Of a DNA stretch of 64,000 nt, positions 53,255 through 61,388 are shown one piece after another. The DNA is from Tsukamurella pulmonis (GTDB lineage Bacteria > Actinomycetota > Actinomycetes > Mycobacteriales > Mycobacteriaceae). Positions within the stretch are counted from its first letter, which is position 1, and every line of letters starts with the position of its first letter. The translations under genes were made by a program, and so were the position numbers. The stretch covers positions 310,001 through 374,000 of the forward strand of contig NZ_FNLF01000002.1 in the NCBI RefSeq assembly GCF_900103175.1, read 5' to 3'. The notes beneath the pieces were generated by a model. It ran no database searches. It was not told where the DNA came from and was given only the letters and a program-made list of their open reading frames with translations.

Positions 53255-53863
53255 TCACGGGACGCGCGTCAGCGTCATCTCGACCTGTGGTTGCCAGGTC
53301 AGGCCACCGTCGAAACTCTGCTCCGACTTCTCCGACCACGTGTCCGCTCCGAAGGTCGCCGTGTTGCGGAAGCTGAACCCCGGCGAGGAGAACGACCAGG
53401 TGAAGCCGTCCGGGCGCACCTCGAGCGGTACCTCGAGGACGCTCCCCCGGCTCGCCGCCCACCACAGGTACCGCTGGGTGGCGGCGTCCCAACGCGCCGT
53501 CGCGAGCGCGCGGAACGCGAGACTCTCGGTGTTCTCGGCGTGGGTGCCCCGCCCCTCGATCAGGAGCAACTCGCCGGACAGCCGGTAGCCGACGGTCTCC
53601 GTCTGCTCGAACTCGGAGCGCTTCCCGGTGCGGTCGAAGGAGGTCCCGCGACCGTGCCACTGGCCGACCATGTACTCCAGGGCCTTCATCTTCTCGACCT
53701 GCCCGGCGACGCGCGGGTCGGGTGGCGGGAGCGGCGGGCCCGATGCCGCGGGCACCGCGGATGCCGGTGCCGTGGACGACGGGGCCTCGGCCGCATCGCG
53801 ATCGGTGCCGCAGCCCGTGAGCCCGGCCACGAGGAGGCAGGTCGCGAGGAGGGTGCGTTTCAT
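53255..53863 (-). CDS. DUF1579-like lipoprotein
   Basis: A 202-aa lipoprotein with signal peptide and lipobox LTGC (Cys18), a Ser/Pro/Ala linker (about 20-55), and a beta-rich domain. The domain's KALEYMVGQWHGRGTSFD and repeated E-x-T patterns resemble DUF1579/lipocalin-like stress proteins. Its ATG overlaps the TGA of the sigma-region-4-like gene, so both are cotranscribed. Function is unknown. Confidence 0.72.
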   Translation of the reverse strand: MKRTLLATCLLVAGLTGCGTDRDAAEAPSSTAPASAVPAASGPPLPPPDPRVAGQVEKMKALEYMVGQWHGRGTSFDRTGKRSEFEQTETVGYRLSGELLLIEGRGTHAENTESLAFRALATARWDAATQRYLWWAASRGSVLEVPLEVRPDGFTWSFSSPGFSFRNTATFGADTWSEKSEQSFDGGLTWQPQVEMTLTRVP

Positions 53864-54111
53864 CGGGGATCCCTTCGTCGTACGGCGCGGCGCAGGAGCT
53901 GCAGGGCCCGGTGCTGGCGGAGGAGCACCGTTTCGGGGTGGATGCGCAGGTGGTGGGCGGTTTCAGTGACGGTGCGCCGCTCGACGACGCGGAGGTGGAG
54001 CACGCGGTACAGGTCGGGCGGGAGAAGGTCGGACAGCCGGGCATCGAGAGGCGTCGCCCGTCCTGCGTACGGATCGAGTATAGATTCAAATCGCCCACGA
54101 TACGTAGTCAT
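53860..54111 (-). CDS. Small sigma-70 region-4-like DNA-binding protein
   Basis: An 83-aa basic protein. Residues 30-80 (LPPDLYRVLHLRVVERRTVTETAHHLRIHPETVLLRQHRALQLLRR) match the region-4.2 helix-turn-helix of ECF sigma factors. No region 2 is present, so it cannot act as a complete sigma factor. A paralogue with the same pattern lies at 61029-61262. Upstream on the minus strand there is TTGACA (54150-54145), a perfect -35 hexamer. It is coupled to the lipoprotein gene by ATGA. It could be a sigma-like accessory factor (compare RsoA) or a free-standing repressor. Confidence 0.65.
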   Translation of the reverse strand: MTTYRGRFESILDPYAGRATPLDARLSDLLPPDLYRVLHLRVVERRTVTETAHHLRIHPETVLLRQHRALQLLRRAVRRRDPR

Positions 54112-54163
54112 TATGAATAACAACGTGGTCGAGTGGTCGGCTCTTGTCAAGTACTCTGGGCCG

Positions 54164-54988
54164 GTGCCGGAGATCGATGGCGTGTCGAAGCGACTCACCA
54201 CGCCGAATCTTGCGAAGGTGCCGTTCGTGTTCGGTTGCCTTGACGCCGAGTCGGTCCCGGGGCCGCTGCTGGTCGAGCTCCTGGGCGATCTGGGGATCGC
54301 CGCCGCCGCGGCGCGCACGCTGCTGAGCCGGATGCGGGAGACCGGACTGCTCTCCGTCGAACCGCGCGGCAGGGTGAGCGTGTACCGCCTCGGCCGGATG
54401 CGTGATCAGTTCCTGCGCATCCGCGGCGATGCCGGTCCCCCCTGGGACGGCACGTTCCGGACCATCGTGTACGACGTGCCCGAGCGGGAGCGCCGCACCC
54501 GTGACCGCCTCCTCGCTCAAGCCGAACGGCTGGGGTTCGGGCAGCCGCGGCCGGGCGTGCTGGTCGGGCCGTGGGACCGGACGCCGGGGCTCAGTGCGGA
54601 GATCGCGCGGGCGCGCGCCGTCGGCTTCGTCGTCGTGGGCGAGCTGACCCTGCCGGACGACGAGGCGCGCCTGCTCGCGCGGCAGGCGTTCGGCCTGGAC
54701 GATCTCGCGGCCCGGATGCGCGCCGAGATCGCCGCGCTCGAGCCCACTCCCGCCGACAGCACCCTGTCCGACGCCGATGCCTTCCGCGAGTTGGAGGGCC
54801 GGCCTCGCGCCGCCCGGCAGTTGATCGGGACGGCGGCGGATGTGCCCGCGGCGCTCCGGCCCGGCGAGTGGCCCGCCGCGGAGCTCGGCCGCGCGGTCGA
54901 CGCGCTCGGTGCGCTCCTCGGGCCGGCGGCCGGCAGGCACGTGCGGCGCCGGGTCGAGCAGTCCCGCTACCGGAACCTGCTCGGCTGA
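54164..54988 (+). CDS. PaaX-like transcriptional regulator
   Basis: A regulator of about 274 aa. The N-terminal winged helix VFGCLDAESVPGPLLVELLGDLGIAAAAARTLLSRMRETGLLSVEPRGRVSVYRLG and the central domain TIVYDVPERERRTRDRLLAQAERLGFGQPRPGVLVGPW fit the PaaX family, named for phenylacetate-pathway repressors. The start is uncertain. The GTG at 54164 has TACTCT six bases upstream (leaderless pattern), while an ATG at 54113 would abut the divergent gene with one base between. Its target is unknown, as no phenylacetate genes are nearby. Confidence 0.72.
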   Translation: MPEIDGVSKRLTTPNLAKVPFVFGCLDAESVPGPLLVELLGDLGIAAAAARTLLSRMRETGLLSVEPRGRVSVYRLGRMRDQFLRIRGDAGPPWDGTFRTIVYDVPERERRTRDRLLAQAERLGFGQPRPGVLVGPWDRTPGLSAEIARARAVGFVVVGELTLPDDEARLLARQAFGLDDLAARMRAEIAALEPTPADSTLSDADAFRELEGRPRAARQLIGTAADVPAALRPGEWPAAELGRAVDALGALLGPAAGRHVRRRVEQSRYRNLLG

Positions 54989-56884
54989 CTACTTCCGCAC
55001 GATCACGACGAACGGACCGGTCTCGGTGACGGTGAATCGCGGGTCCTCGAAGAGCTTCTCGGGGAAGACGACGGTGTACCGGCGCACGTTCGGGTCGTTC
55101 GGGTACACGTCCTCGGCCAGGCGCAGTGAGAGCCCGTCGGACGAACGCCGGAAGACGAAGGCGTCCGGGGCGCGCCACGGGGTCTCGTCGAGGGCCTTGA
55201 TCAACTCGTCGGGCGTCTCGAGCTCCGACCAGGACTCGATCGCCGCGGACCGGGCGGTGAAGTGCGCCAGGGGGTTCGCGTAGTTCGACGTGAGGTTCTG
55301 GAAGCCCCAGTACGGGTAGACGGCGAGGAAGCCGTAGTCCGCCGTGAGCACGACGGTGTCGGTGCGCGGCTTGCCCGTCGCGGCCAGGATCGCGGCGTCG
55401 ACGTCCTTGTACGACGATTCCGCGCCCGCGGGCCGGCGGTCGCCGCGCTCGCCGTGGCCGTCGGTGTCGGAGTACGCGACGGCGATCTCCCCGGCCAGCT
55501 GCGCCGGGATCGTCTGCGCCACACCGATCGCCGCGACGGCACCGAGGACGACGCCCGCGTCGCGGTAGCGCGGGTAACCCTCGCCGAGCGCGCCCACCAT
55601 GGTGACGGCGCCCAGCGCGCCGGCGGCGGCGAGCAGGACGTGCAGCACCGGCTCGGTGCGGAAGCCGAGCAGTGTCGTGCCGACCGGGGAGGCCGCCATC
55701 GACAGCAGCGCCCACAGGTACGAGCCGGCCACGGCCAGGCCGAGCGCCTGCGCGGACGCGGTGGTGCGCGCCTTGACCAGGATCCAGACGATGCCGATCA
55801 GGCCGAGTGCACCGAGCAGCGAGAAGTGCAGCATCGGCAGGGACAGGACCGACCCCTGCTCGGGCAGGTAGTGGAAGGCGGAGCCCTTGGAGTCGGTGCC
55901 GTCGCGGGCCACGCGCAGCAGGAAGGGGCCGTAGGCGGGGATGCCGATCACGATGGCGATCACGCCCATCACCGCGACCCGCGCCGGGTAGCGCCACTCG
56001 AAGCGGCGCTCGCGGAACCACGTGGCGGCCAGGGCGACGAGGCCCATGAGCACCACGGTGAACGCCGCGACGCCGAGGTAGAGGGTGTAGAACCACACCG
56101 CGACGCCGAGGTACACGCCCGTCAGGACGAGGGCGCCGCGGCGGCCGTGCAGGATGGCGGACCAGGCGATGATGAGCACCGGCGGCAGCACGACGGCGAC
56201 CGCGGCGCCGTACGGCTCGGCCGAGCCGTAGAGCAGCATCGCGATCGTGGTGGCCAGCGTCGCGGCGAGGGCCCGCGCGGGCGTCGTGACGGCCAGCCAC
56301 AGGGCCAGGGCGACGGCGGCCGCGACGGCCAGCGAGATGATCGACCACGGCTGGAAGGCCTCCCAGCCCTCCATGCCGAAGACCTTCGCGAACCGGCCGC
56401 CCAGCCAGAACCAGCCGGGGGAGTACAGCGGCGGCATGTCGATGTAGGTCATGTCCGCCAGCCGCGGCGACGAGGTGAACCGGGTCAGGTACTCGGTGCG
56501 GAACTGCTGATCGACGGAGATCCCGCCCAGGTAGAGCTTGGTGCCGCCGAGCGGCAGCCCGAGGGTGACGGTGACGAATCCCGCCACCGTCGCGAACGAG
56601 AGCAGGCGGGCGGTGCGCGCCTGCCACGCGCGAACGGGCCGGCTCAGTAGTACGGCGCAGCCGGCGAGCACCGCGATCGCGATCACCTGGAAGACGGTGG
56701 CGAAGGCGCGGGTGACGTTGGAGCTGCTGTACGCGGGCCAGTCGACCGAGCTGATGGCGAACCACCCGATGACGCCGACCGCCGCCGCGAGGATCGCGGC
56801 GGCGGCGAGGTCGAGGACCAGGTCCCGGGCCCGCGGTGGTGCTGTCGGGGCGACGGTGCCGGGCTCGGTGCGCGTATCAGTCAC
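54989..56884 (-). CDS. aftA: Galactan 5-O-arabinofuranosyltransferase AftA
   Basis: A 631-aa GT-C membrane enzyme that attaches the first arabinofuranose residues to galactan from decaprenylphosphoryl-arabinose. It has about 11 helices. An acidic motif in the first external loop and the conserved TYIDMPPLYSPGWFWLGGRFAKVFGMEGWEAFQPWSIIS segment identify the family. A soluble C-terminal domain spans about 490-631. The gene order dprE1-dprE2-aftA on one strand, 10 bases after dprE2, matches mycobacteria. The GTG at 56884 is used. Confidence 0.92.
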   Translation of the reverse strand: MTDTRTEPGTVAPTAPPRARDLVLDLAAAAILAAAVGVIGWFAISSVDWPAYSSSNVTRAFATVFQVIAIAVLAGCAVLLSRPVRAWQARTARLLSFATVAGFVTVTLGLPLGGTKLYLGGISVDQQFRTEYLTRFTSSPRLADMTYIDMPPLYSPGWFWLGGRFAKVFGMEGWEAFQPWSIISLAVAAAVALALWLAVTTPARALAATLATTIAMLLYGSAEPYGAAVAVVLPPVLIIAWSAILHGRRGALVLTGVYLGVAVWFYTLYLGVAAFTVVLMGLVALAATWFRERRFEWRYPARVAVMGVIAIVIGIPAYGPFLLRVARDGTDSKGSAFHYLPEQGSVLSLPMLHFSLLGALGLIGIVWILVKARTTASAQALGLAVAGSYLWALLSMAASPVGTTLLGFRTEPVLHVLLAAAGALGAVTMVGALGEGYPRYRDAGVVLGAVAAIGVAQTIPAQLAGEIAVAYSDTDGHGERGDRRPAGAESSYKDVDAAILAATGKPRTDTVVLTADYGFLAVYPYWGFQNLTSNYANPLAHFTARSAAIESWSELETPDELIKALDETPWRAPDAFVFRRSSDGLSLRLAEDVYPNDPNVRRYTVVFPEKLFEDPRFTVTETGPFVVIVRK

Positions 56885-56894
56885 GCGGGCCAGA

Positions 56895-57656
56895 CTAGAT
56901 CGGGAGCTTCTTGAAGATCGGCTGGGGGATGTTCTTGAGGCCGAAGCTGACGAAGCCCCACGGCGCGGGCGCGTAGACGAGCGACTTGCCCTTGATCGCG
57001 GCGTCGACGGCGAGCTTGCCGATGACGTCCTTGTCGATCGTCAGCGGCGCCTCCTTGACGTGCGCGGAGAACTTGGTGCGCACCATGCCCGGCCGGACCA
57101 CGAGGACGGAGCCGCCGAAGGGCTCGAGCGCCTGGCCGAGGTTGAGGTAGAAGCCGTCGAAGCCGGCCTTGGAGGAGCCGTAGACGAAGTTGCTGCGGCG
57201 CGGGCGCAGGCCGGCGACGGAGCTCATCGCGATGATCTGGCCGTGGCCCTGCTCCTTGATCTTCTGGCCCAGGAGCACGCCGACGGACACGGCGCCGGTG
57301 TAGTTCACCTGCGCGAGGAGCACGGCCTTGCGCTGGTTCTGCCACAGCTCCTCGGCGTCGAAGTCGAGGGCGAAGGCCACGATGGCGACGTCGATGTCGC
57401 CACCGGCGAAGGCGGCGTCGATGGTCTTCTCGTGGCCGTCGAAGTCGGTCGCGTCGAAGTCGATGACCTCGACCGAGGCGGCGCCGCCCGCCTTGACCTG
57501 GGCGACGGCCTGCTCGCGCAGCGGATCGTTGGGCAGCGCGGCGAGTACGACGCGCTGCGTGCCCTTGGCGAGGTACTCCTCGACGATCGACAGGCCGATC
57601 TCGGACGTGCCGCCGAGCAGCAGGATGGACTGGGGGACGCCGACGGCGTTGATCAT
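56895..57656 (-). CDS. dprE2: Decaprenylphosphoryl-2-keto-ribose reductase DprE2
   Basis: A 253-aa SDR enzyme that reduces the 2-keto intermediate made by DprE1 to decaprenylphosphoryl-D-arabinose. Cofactor motif [13 protein letters not shown]-position residues and catalytic [14 protein letters not shown] are present. The C-terminus [21 protein letters not shown] resembles mycobacterial DprE2. It is 21 bases downstream of dprE1 and 10 bases upstream of aftA. Confidence 0.93.
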   Translation of the reverse strand: MINAVGVPQSILLLGGTSEIGLSIVEEYLAKGTQRVVLAALPNDPLREQAVAQVKAGGAASVEVIDFDATDFDGHEKTIDAAFAGGDIDVAIVAFALDFDAEELWQNQRKAVLLAQVNYTGAVSVGVLLGQKIKEQGHGQIIAMSSVAGLRPRRSNFVYGSSKAGFDGFYLNLGQALEPFGGSVLVVRPGMVRTKFSAHVKEAPLTIDKDVIGKLAVDAAIKGKSLVYAPAPWGFVSFGLKNIPQPIFKKLPI

Positions 57657-57677
57657 GCGAATGCTTCCTTACAGGTC

Positions 57678-59108
57678 TTAGGCGAGTTCGAGGCGGCGGC
57701 CGAGATCGGAGATGAAGACGCCCGTGGGGTCGATCTTCCGGCGGGTGGCGATCCACTCGTCGATCTGCGGGTACATGGCGTGGAAGCGCTCCGCGGTGGT
57801 GCGCGAGTCCTTCGCCGTGTACAGGCGGCCGCCCATGGCCATGATGCGCACGTCGAGCTCGTTGAGGAACTCGGCGAGTCCCCGCTTGACGGGGAAGTCG
57901 AGGCAGACGTTCCAGCCCTTGAACGGGAAGCTCAGCGGAGCCTGGTTCCCGTCGCCGAACAGCTTGATCACGTTGAGGAAGCTCACGTTGCCGGAGGCCT
58001 GGATGTCCTCGATCAGCTTGATGAACTCGGGCTCGTTGCCGGTGGGCACGATGAACTGGTACTGGCAGAAGCCGCCGGTGCGGCCGTACGCGTTGTTCCA
58101 GCCGCCGAAGACGTCGAGCATGTGGTAGAAGCCCGCGAGGTTCTTCACCTTGCCCTGGCTGGGCGGTCCGGCGCGCCAGTAGGCCTCGCCCACCAGCGAG
58201 AAGTCGAACTTGTTCGCCAGCCCGTTGGGGAAGATGTTGGGAAAGCTGATCAGCGGCTTGTTGTTGAAGCTCAGCGGATCCTTGCGGTACTTCTCCGGCA
58301 GCTCGTCGAGCGTGGCCAGGTTGCCGCGGGAGAAGGTGCCGCGGCCGAGCTTCGGCGGCGCGCTGATCGCGTCGAACCAGCCCGAGGCGTACTCGTAGCC
58401 GTCCTCGAAGCCGTCCTGCAGGTGCAGGTCGATCGTCTCCTGCAGCGAGCCGGTGCGCTCGGTGTCGGCGATGAAGTAGGCGCTCTCGGTGCGCTTCATC
58501 TGGATCTTCGCGCGCAGGATGATGCCGGTCATGCCGACGCCCGCGACGGTGGCCCAGAACAGCTCGCCGTCGGGATCGTCGGACGAGCCCTTCGGGGTCA
58601 GCGTGAGCACCCTGCCGTCGGCCGTGAGCAGCGTCATCTCGAGGATGTGATTGCCGAACGAGCCCTGGCTGTGGTGGTTCTTGCCGTGGATGTCGTGGGC
58701 GATGGCACCGCCGATCGTCACCTGGCGCGTGCCGGGCAGCACGGGCACCCAGAGGCCGTACGGCAGCGCCGCCTGCATCAGGGTGTCGAGGTCGACGCCG
58801 GCGTCCACGTCCACGACGGCGCTCTCCGCGTCGATGTCGTGGATGGCGCTCAGCGGCGTCATGTCGATGGTGAGGCCGCCGGTGTTCTGCGCCGACTCGT
58901 TGTACGAGCGGCCCAGCCCGCGCGCGATCACGCCGCGTCGCAGGTAGGCGGGCTTGTCGGCCTCGGCGTCGGCCACGAGGGCGACGGCCTTGGCGATCTG
59001 GTCCACGTCGGGCGTGGACAGCACGTGGCCCTCGATCGGCGTGGTGCGCGACCAGCCCACCAGCTTGCGCGTCGAGATGGGCAGATAGGGAAGAGTTGTC
59101 TCGGACAT
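57678..59108 (-). CDS. dprE1: Decaprenylphosphoryl-beta-D-ribose 2-oxidase DprE1
   Basis: A 476-aa FAD-dependent oxidase, essential for arabinan precursor synthesis. The FAD-binding motifs are [16 protein letters not shown] and [20 protein letters not shown]. The active-site cysteine is Cys402 in [13 protein letters not shown], equivalent to Cys387 of M. tuberculosis, the residue trapped by benzothiazinones. Its presence predicts sensitivity. Two inverted repeats lie upstream at 59129-59152 and 59161-59181. Confidence 0.95.
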   Translation of the reverse strand: MSETTLPYLPISTRKLVGWSRTTPIEGHVLSTPDVDQIAKAVALVADAEADKPAYLRRGVIARGLGRSYNESAQNTGGLTIDMTPLSAIHDIDAESAVVDVDAGVDLDTLMQAALPYGLWVPVLPGTRQVTIGGAIAHDIHGKNHHSQGSFGNHILEMTLLTADGRVLTLTPKGSSDDPDGELFWATVAGVGMTGIILRAKIQMKRTESAYFIADTERTGSLQETIDLHLQDGFEDGYEYASGWFDAISAPPKLGRGTFSRGNLATLDELPEKYRKDPLSFNNKPLISFPNIFPNGLANKFDFSLVGEAYWRAGPPSQGKVKNLAGFYHMLDVFGGWNNAYGRTGGFCQYQFIVPTGNEPEFIKLIEDIQASGNVSFLNVIKLFGDGNQAPLSFPFKGWNVCLDFPVKRGLAEFLNELDVRIMAMGGRLYTAKDSRTTAERFHAMYPQIDEWIATRRKIDPTGVFISDLGRRLELA

Positions 59109-59128
59109 CGCCCATCAGATTACCGCGC

Positions 59129-59181
59129 CCAACCTGAGTCGATGCTGAGGTTGCGGCGGCTGTGACCTCGTCTTGGTCACA
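59129..59181. promoter_or_regulatory. Two inverted repeats upstream of dprE1
   Basis: CAACCT and AGGTTG (59129-59134 and 59147-59152) flank 12 bases. A perfect TGTGACC-N7-GGTCACA spans 59161-59181 and overlaps the stop of the TetR gene. Either may be an operator of the dprE1-dprE2-aftA unit, and the second may also form a terminator hairpin for the TetR gene. Confidence 0.35.
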
Positions 59182-59803
59182 CCCCCGGGCGGTCCGGGGG
59201 CCCGGGCTCGGTGCTCACCGACAGCACCGGTTTCGCCTGCGACGGTGCCTCCGGCGTGCGCAGGTGCTCCCACATCGCGTCCACCAACGGTTGCAGGAAC
59301 AGGGTGCCCAGCTGCCGCACCATCAGGCCGATCACCTGGTCCGATTCGCTGCGGTCGGTGGAGGCCAGATGGGCGGCGCGCAGGCGCACGACCTCGCTGC
59401 GGCCCAGCTCGGTGAGGCGGATGAGCAGCTGCGATCCGCTCGGCTCGAGGAACGAGCGGCGCAGGTAGTCCACGACCGCAGGGCGGCGGGCGAGCATCGC
59501 CCGCACCGCGGCGTCGCGGGCCGCCGCCACCTCGGCGGGCGGCCCCTCGTCGGGCACCCCGGCGATCGCCCGGGCGTGGAACTCGACGATCTGCTCCTCG
59601 ACGGCGCTGCGCAGCCCGTCCTTCGTCGTGAAGTGGTGCTGCACCAGTCCGACGGTGACCCCGGCCCGCGCCGCGACGGCGCGCAGCGAGACCGCGCTCG
59701 TGCCCTGGGCGGCGAACAGTTCCAGCGCGGCGTTGCGGATCCGCGCCTTGGCGGTCAGATCCTCGTCGGTCGCGGCGACCTCGGCCGCGGGTGTGCCCTC
59801 CAC
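59177..59803 (-). CDS. TetR-family regulator of the acyl-CoA dehydrogenase locus
   Basis: A 208-aa regulator with a TetR helix-turn-helix ELFAAQGTSAVSLRAVAARAGVTVGLVQHHFTTKDGLRSAVEE and a helical effector domain. The GTG at 59803 is probably leaderless: TAGGCT on the minus strand ends seven bases upstream. It is divergent from the acyl-CoA dehydrogenase, with a CTATACG-AA-CGTATAG palindrome in the 96-base gap. It probably represses both genes and responds to an acyl-CoA or related ligand. Confidence 0.87.
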   Translation of the reverse strand: MEGTPAAEVAATDEDLTAKARIRNAALELFAAQGTSAVSLRAVAARAGVTVGLVQHHFTTKDGLRSAVEEQIVEFHARAIAGVPDEGPPAEVAAARDAAVRAMLARRPAVVDYLRRSFLEPSGSQLLIRLTELGRSEVVRLRAAHLASTDRSESDQVIGLMVRQLGTLFLQPLVDAMWEHLRTPEAPSQAKPVLSVSTEPGPPDRPGV

Positions 59804-59853
59804 CTGGGAAAGCCTAGTCGCTCGACCCTTGCGCTGTACATGCGCATAGTGGA

Positions 59854-59869
59854 CTATACGAACGTATAG
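59854..59869. promoter_or_regulatory. Palindromic TetR operator candidate
   Basis: CTATACG-AA-CGTATAG has perfect seven-base arms and lies in the divergent region between the TetR gene and the acyl-CoA dehydrogenase. The size and symmetry are typical of TetR operators. Confidence 0.6.
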
Positions 59870-59899
59870 CCTGCTTGCCGACGAGAGAGAAGACCGCCC

Positions 59900-61060
59900 A
59901 TGACCGCACTGTTCCCCGACTACCGCCCCGCTTGGGAGACCCCGGAGCACACGGAGCTGCGCCGGCACGCCGCAGAGTTCTTCCGCCGCGAAGCCACCCC
60001 GAACCAGGAGCGGTGGGCCGAGCAGCACCAGGTGGACCGCGAGTTCTGGAACAAGGCGGGCGCCGCGGGGCTGTTGTGCACCGAGCTGCCCGAGTCCCTC
60101 GGCGGTGCCGGCGGCGACTTCGGGCACGACACCGTCGTTCTGGAGGAGCTCGTCCTCTCCGGCGACGGTGCCTTCGGCTACGGCGTGCACTCGACGATCT
60201 GCGCGCACTACATCGCCGAATGCGGAACCGAGGAGCAGAAGGCGCGCTGGCTGCCGCAGGCCGCGTCCGGCGAGGCGGTCCTCGCGATCGCGATGACCGA
60301 GCCCGGCACGGGCTCGGACCTGCAGGCGGTGCGCACCACCGCCGTCCGCGAGGGCGACGAGTACGTGATCAACGGCAGCAAGACCTTCATCTCCAACGGC
60401 AGCCACTGCGATCTGCTCATCATCGTCGCCAAGACCGATCCGGCCCAGGGAGCGAAGGGCATCTCGCTCATCGTCGCGGAGACCGCGGGCCTCGCGGGAT
60501 TCGAGCGCGGGCGCGTGCTCAAGAAGATCGGGCAGCACGGCCAGGACACGCGCGAGCTCGCGTTCACGGACATGCGCGTGCCAGTGGACAACCTGCTGGG
60601 CGGGGTCGAGGGCCAGGGCTTCGTCCAGTTGATGCGGCAGCTGCCCCGCGAGCGCCTGAGCATCGCCATCGGCGGCGTCGACGCGGCCGAGAAGGCCGTG
60701 CTCGAGGCCATCGCGTACACCAAGGAGCGCAAGGCCTTCGGCCGGCCGATCGCGGACTTCCAGAACACGAAGTTCGTGCTCGCCGACGCCAAGACCGAGG
60801 TCTTCGCGGGCCGCACCCTCATCGATCACTGCATCGGCCGGGCGATCGACGGGACGCTGGACGCCGCCACCGCGTCGATGGCCAAGCTCTGGGCCACGGA
60901 CATGCAGTGCCGCGTCGTCGACAGCGTGCTGCAGCTCTTCGGCGGCTACGGCTACATGATGGAGTACCCGATCGCCCAGCTCTACGCGGGCGCGCGGGTG
61001 CAGAAGATCTACGGCGGCACCAACGAGATCATGAAAGAGCTGATCGCCCGGAGTCTCTGA
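59900..61060 (+). CDS. Acyl-CoA dehydrogenase
   Basis: A 386-aa FAD flavoprotein that introduces an alpha-beta double bond into acyl-CoA. The signature MTEPGTGSDLQAV, the FAD-binding YTKERKAFGRPIADFQNTKF and the C-terminal YGGTNEIMKELIARSL, with the catalytic Glu region in IYGGTNEI, are clear. The ATG follows GAGAGAAGA. It is the probable target of the divergent TetR. The last 32 bases overlap the convergent sigma-region-4-like gene. Confidence 0.93.
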   Translation: MTALFPDYRPAWETPEHTELRRHAAEFFRREATPNQERWAEQHQVDREFWNKAGAAGLLCTELPESLGGAGGDFGHDTVVLEELVLSGDGAFGYGVHSTICAHYIAECGTEEQKARWLPQAASGEAVLAIAMTEPGTGSDLQAVRTTAVREGDEYVINGSKTFISNGSHCDLLIIVAKTDPAQGAKGISLIVAETAGLAGFERGRVLKKIGQHGQDTRELAFTDMRVPVDNLLGGVEGQGFVQLMRQLPRERLSIAIGGVDAAEKAVLEAIAYTKERKAFGRPIADFQNTKFVLADAKTEVFAGRTLIDHCIGRAIDGTLDAATASMAKLWATDMQCRVVDSVLQLFGGYGYMMEYPIAQLYAGARVQKIYGGTNEIMKELIARSL

Positions 61061-61262
61061 GCGCGAAGACCTCGTGCGCGCCGCGGATCCGTTCCAGCGC
61101 GCGGTGCTGCCGCACCCGCACCGCCTGGGGCGTGATCCGCAGCAGGCGCGCCGTGTCCTCGACGGTCCGCCGCTCGATCAGGCGCAGGCGCAGAACGCGG
61201 TACAGCTCGGACGGAAGTACCGCCCGCATCCGCGCATCGACCGCATGCATCCCATGCCCCAC
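61029..61262 (-). CDS. Second small sigma-70 region-4-like protein
   Basis: A 77-aa basic protein. LPSELYRVLRLRLIERRTVEDTARLLRITPQAVRVRQHRALERIR is a sigma-70 region-4.2 helix-turn-helix. It shares the frame LYRVL-LR--ERRTV--TA--LRI-P--V--RQHRAL with the protein at 53860-54111. There is no region 2. Starts at 61262, 61250 and 61229 are possible. It lies alone, overlapping the end of the acyl-CoA dehydrogenase, and faces the ectoine operon. The repeated occurrence argues that both are real genes. Confidence 0.6.
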   Translation of the reverse strand: MGHGMHAVDARMRAVLPSELYRVLRLRLIERRTVEDTARLLRITPQAVRVRQHRALERIRGAHEVFALRDSGRSALS

Positions 61263-61388
61263 GAGGATTCACGCTAGGGAGTGTTTTGCGCGCGCACATC
61301 CGCCGATCGGATGATGGCCGCACACCTTCGGACGGTTCGCGGTAGGTTGAAAAGGACCGAGACGGATACCCGATCCGAGGAGGTCCTT

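Noticed and set aside
59161-59181. CRP/FNR-type site because of TGTGA and TCACA
   Set aside because: The spacing between TGTGA and TCACA is 11 bases, not the 6 of CRP sites. It is kept only as an unspecified inverted repeat.
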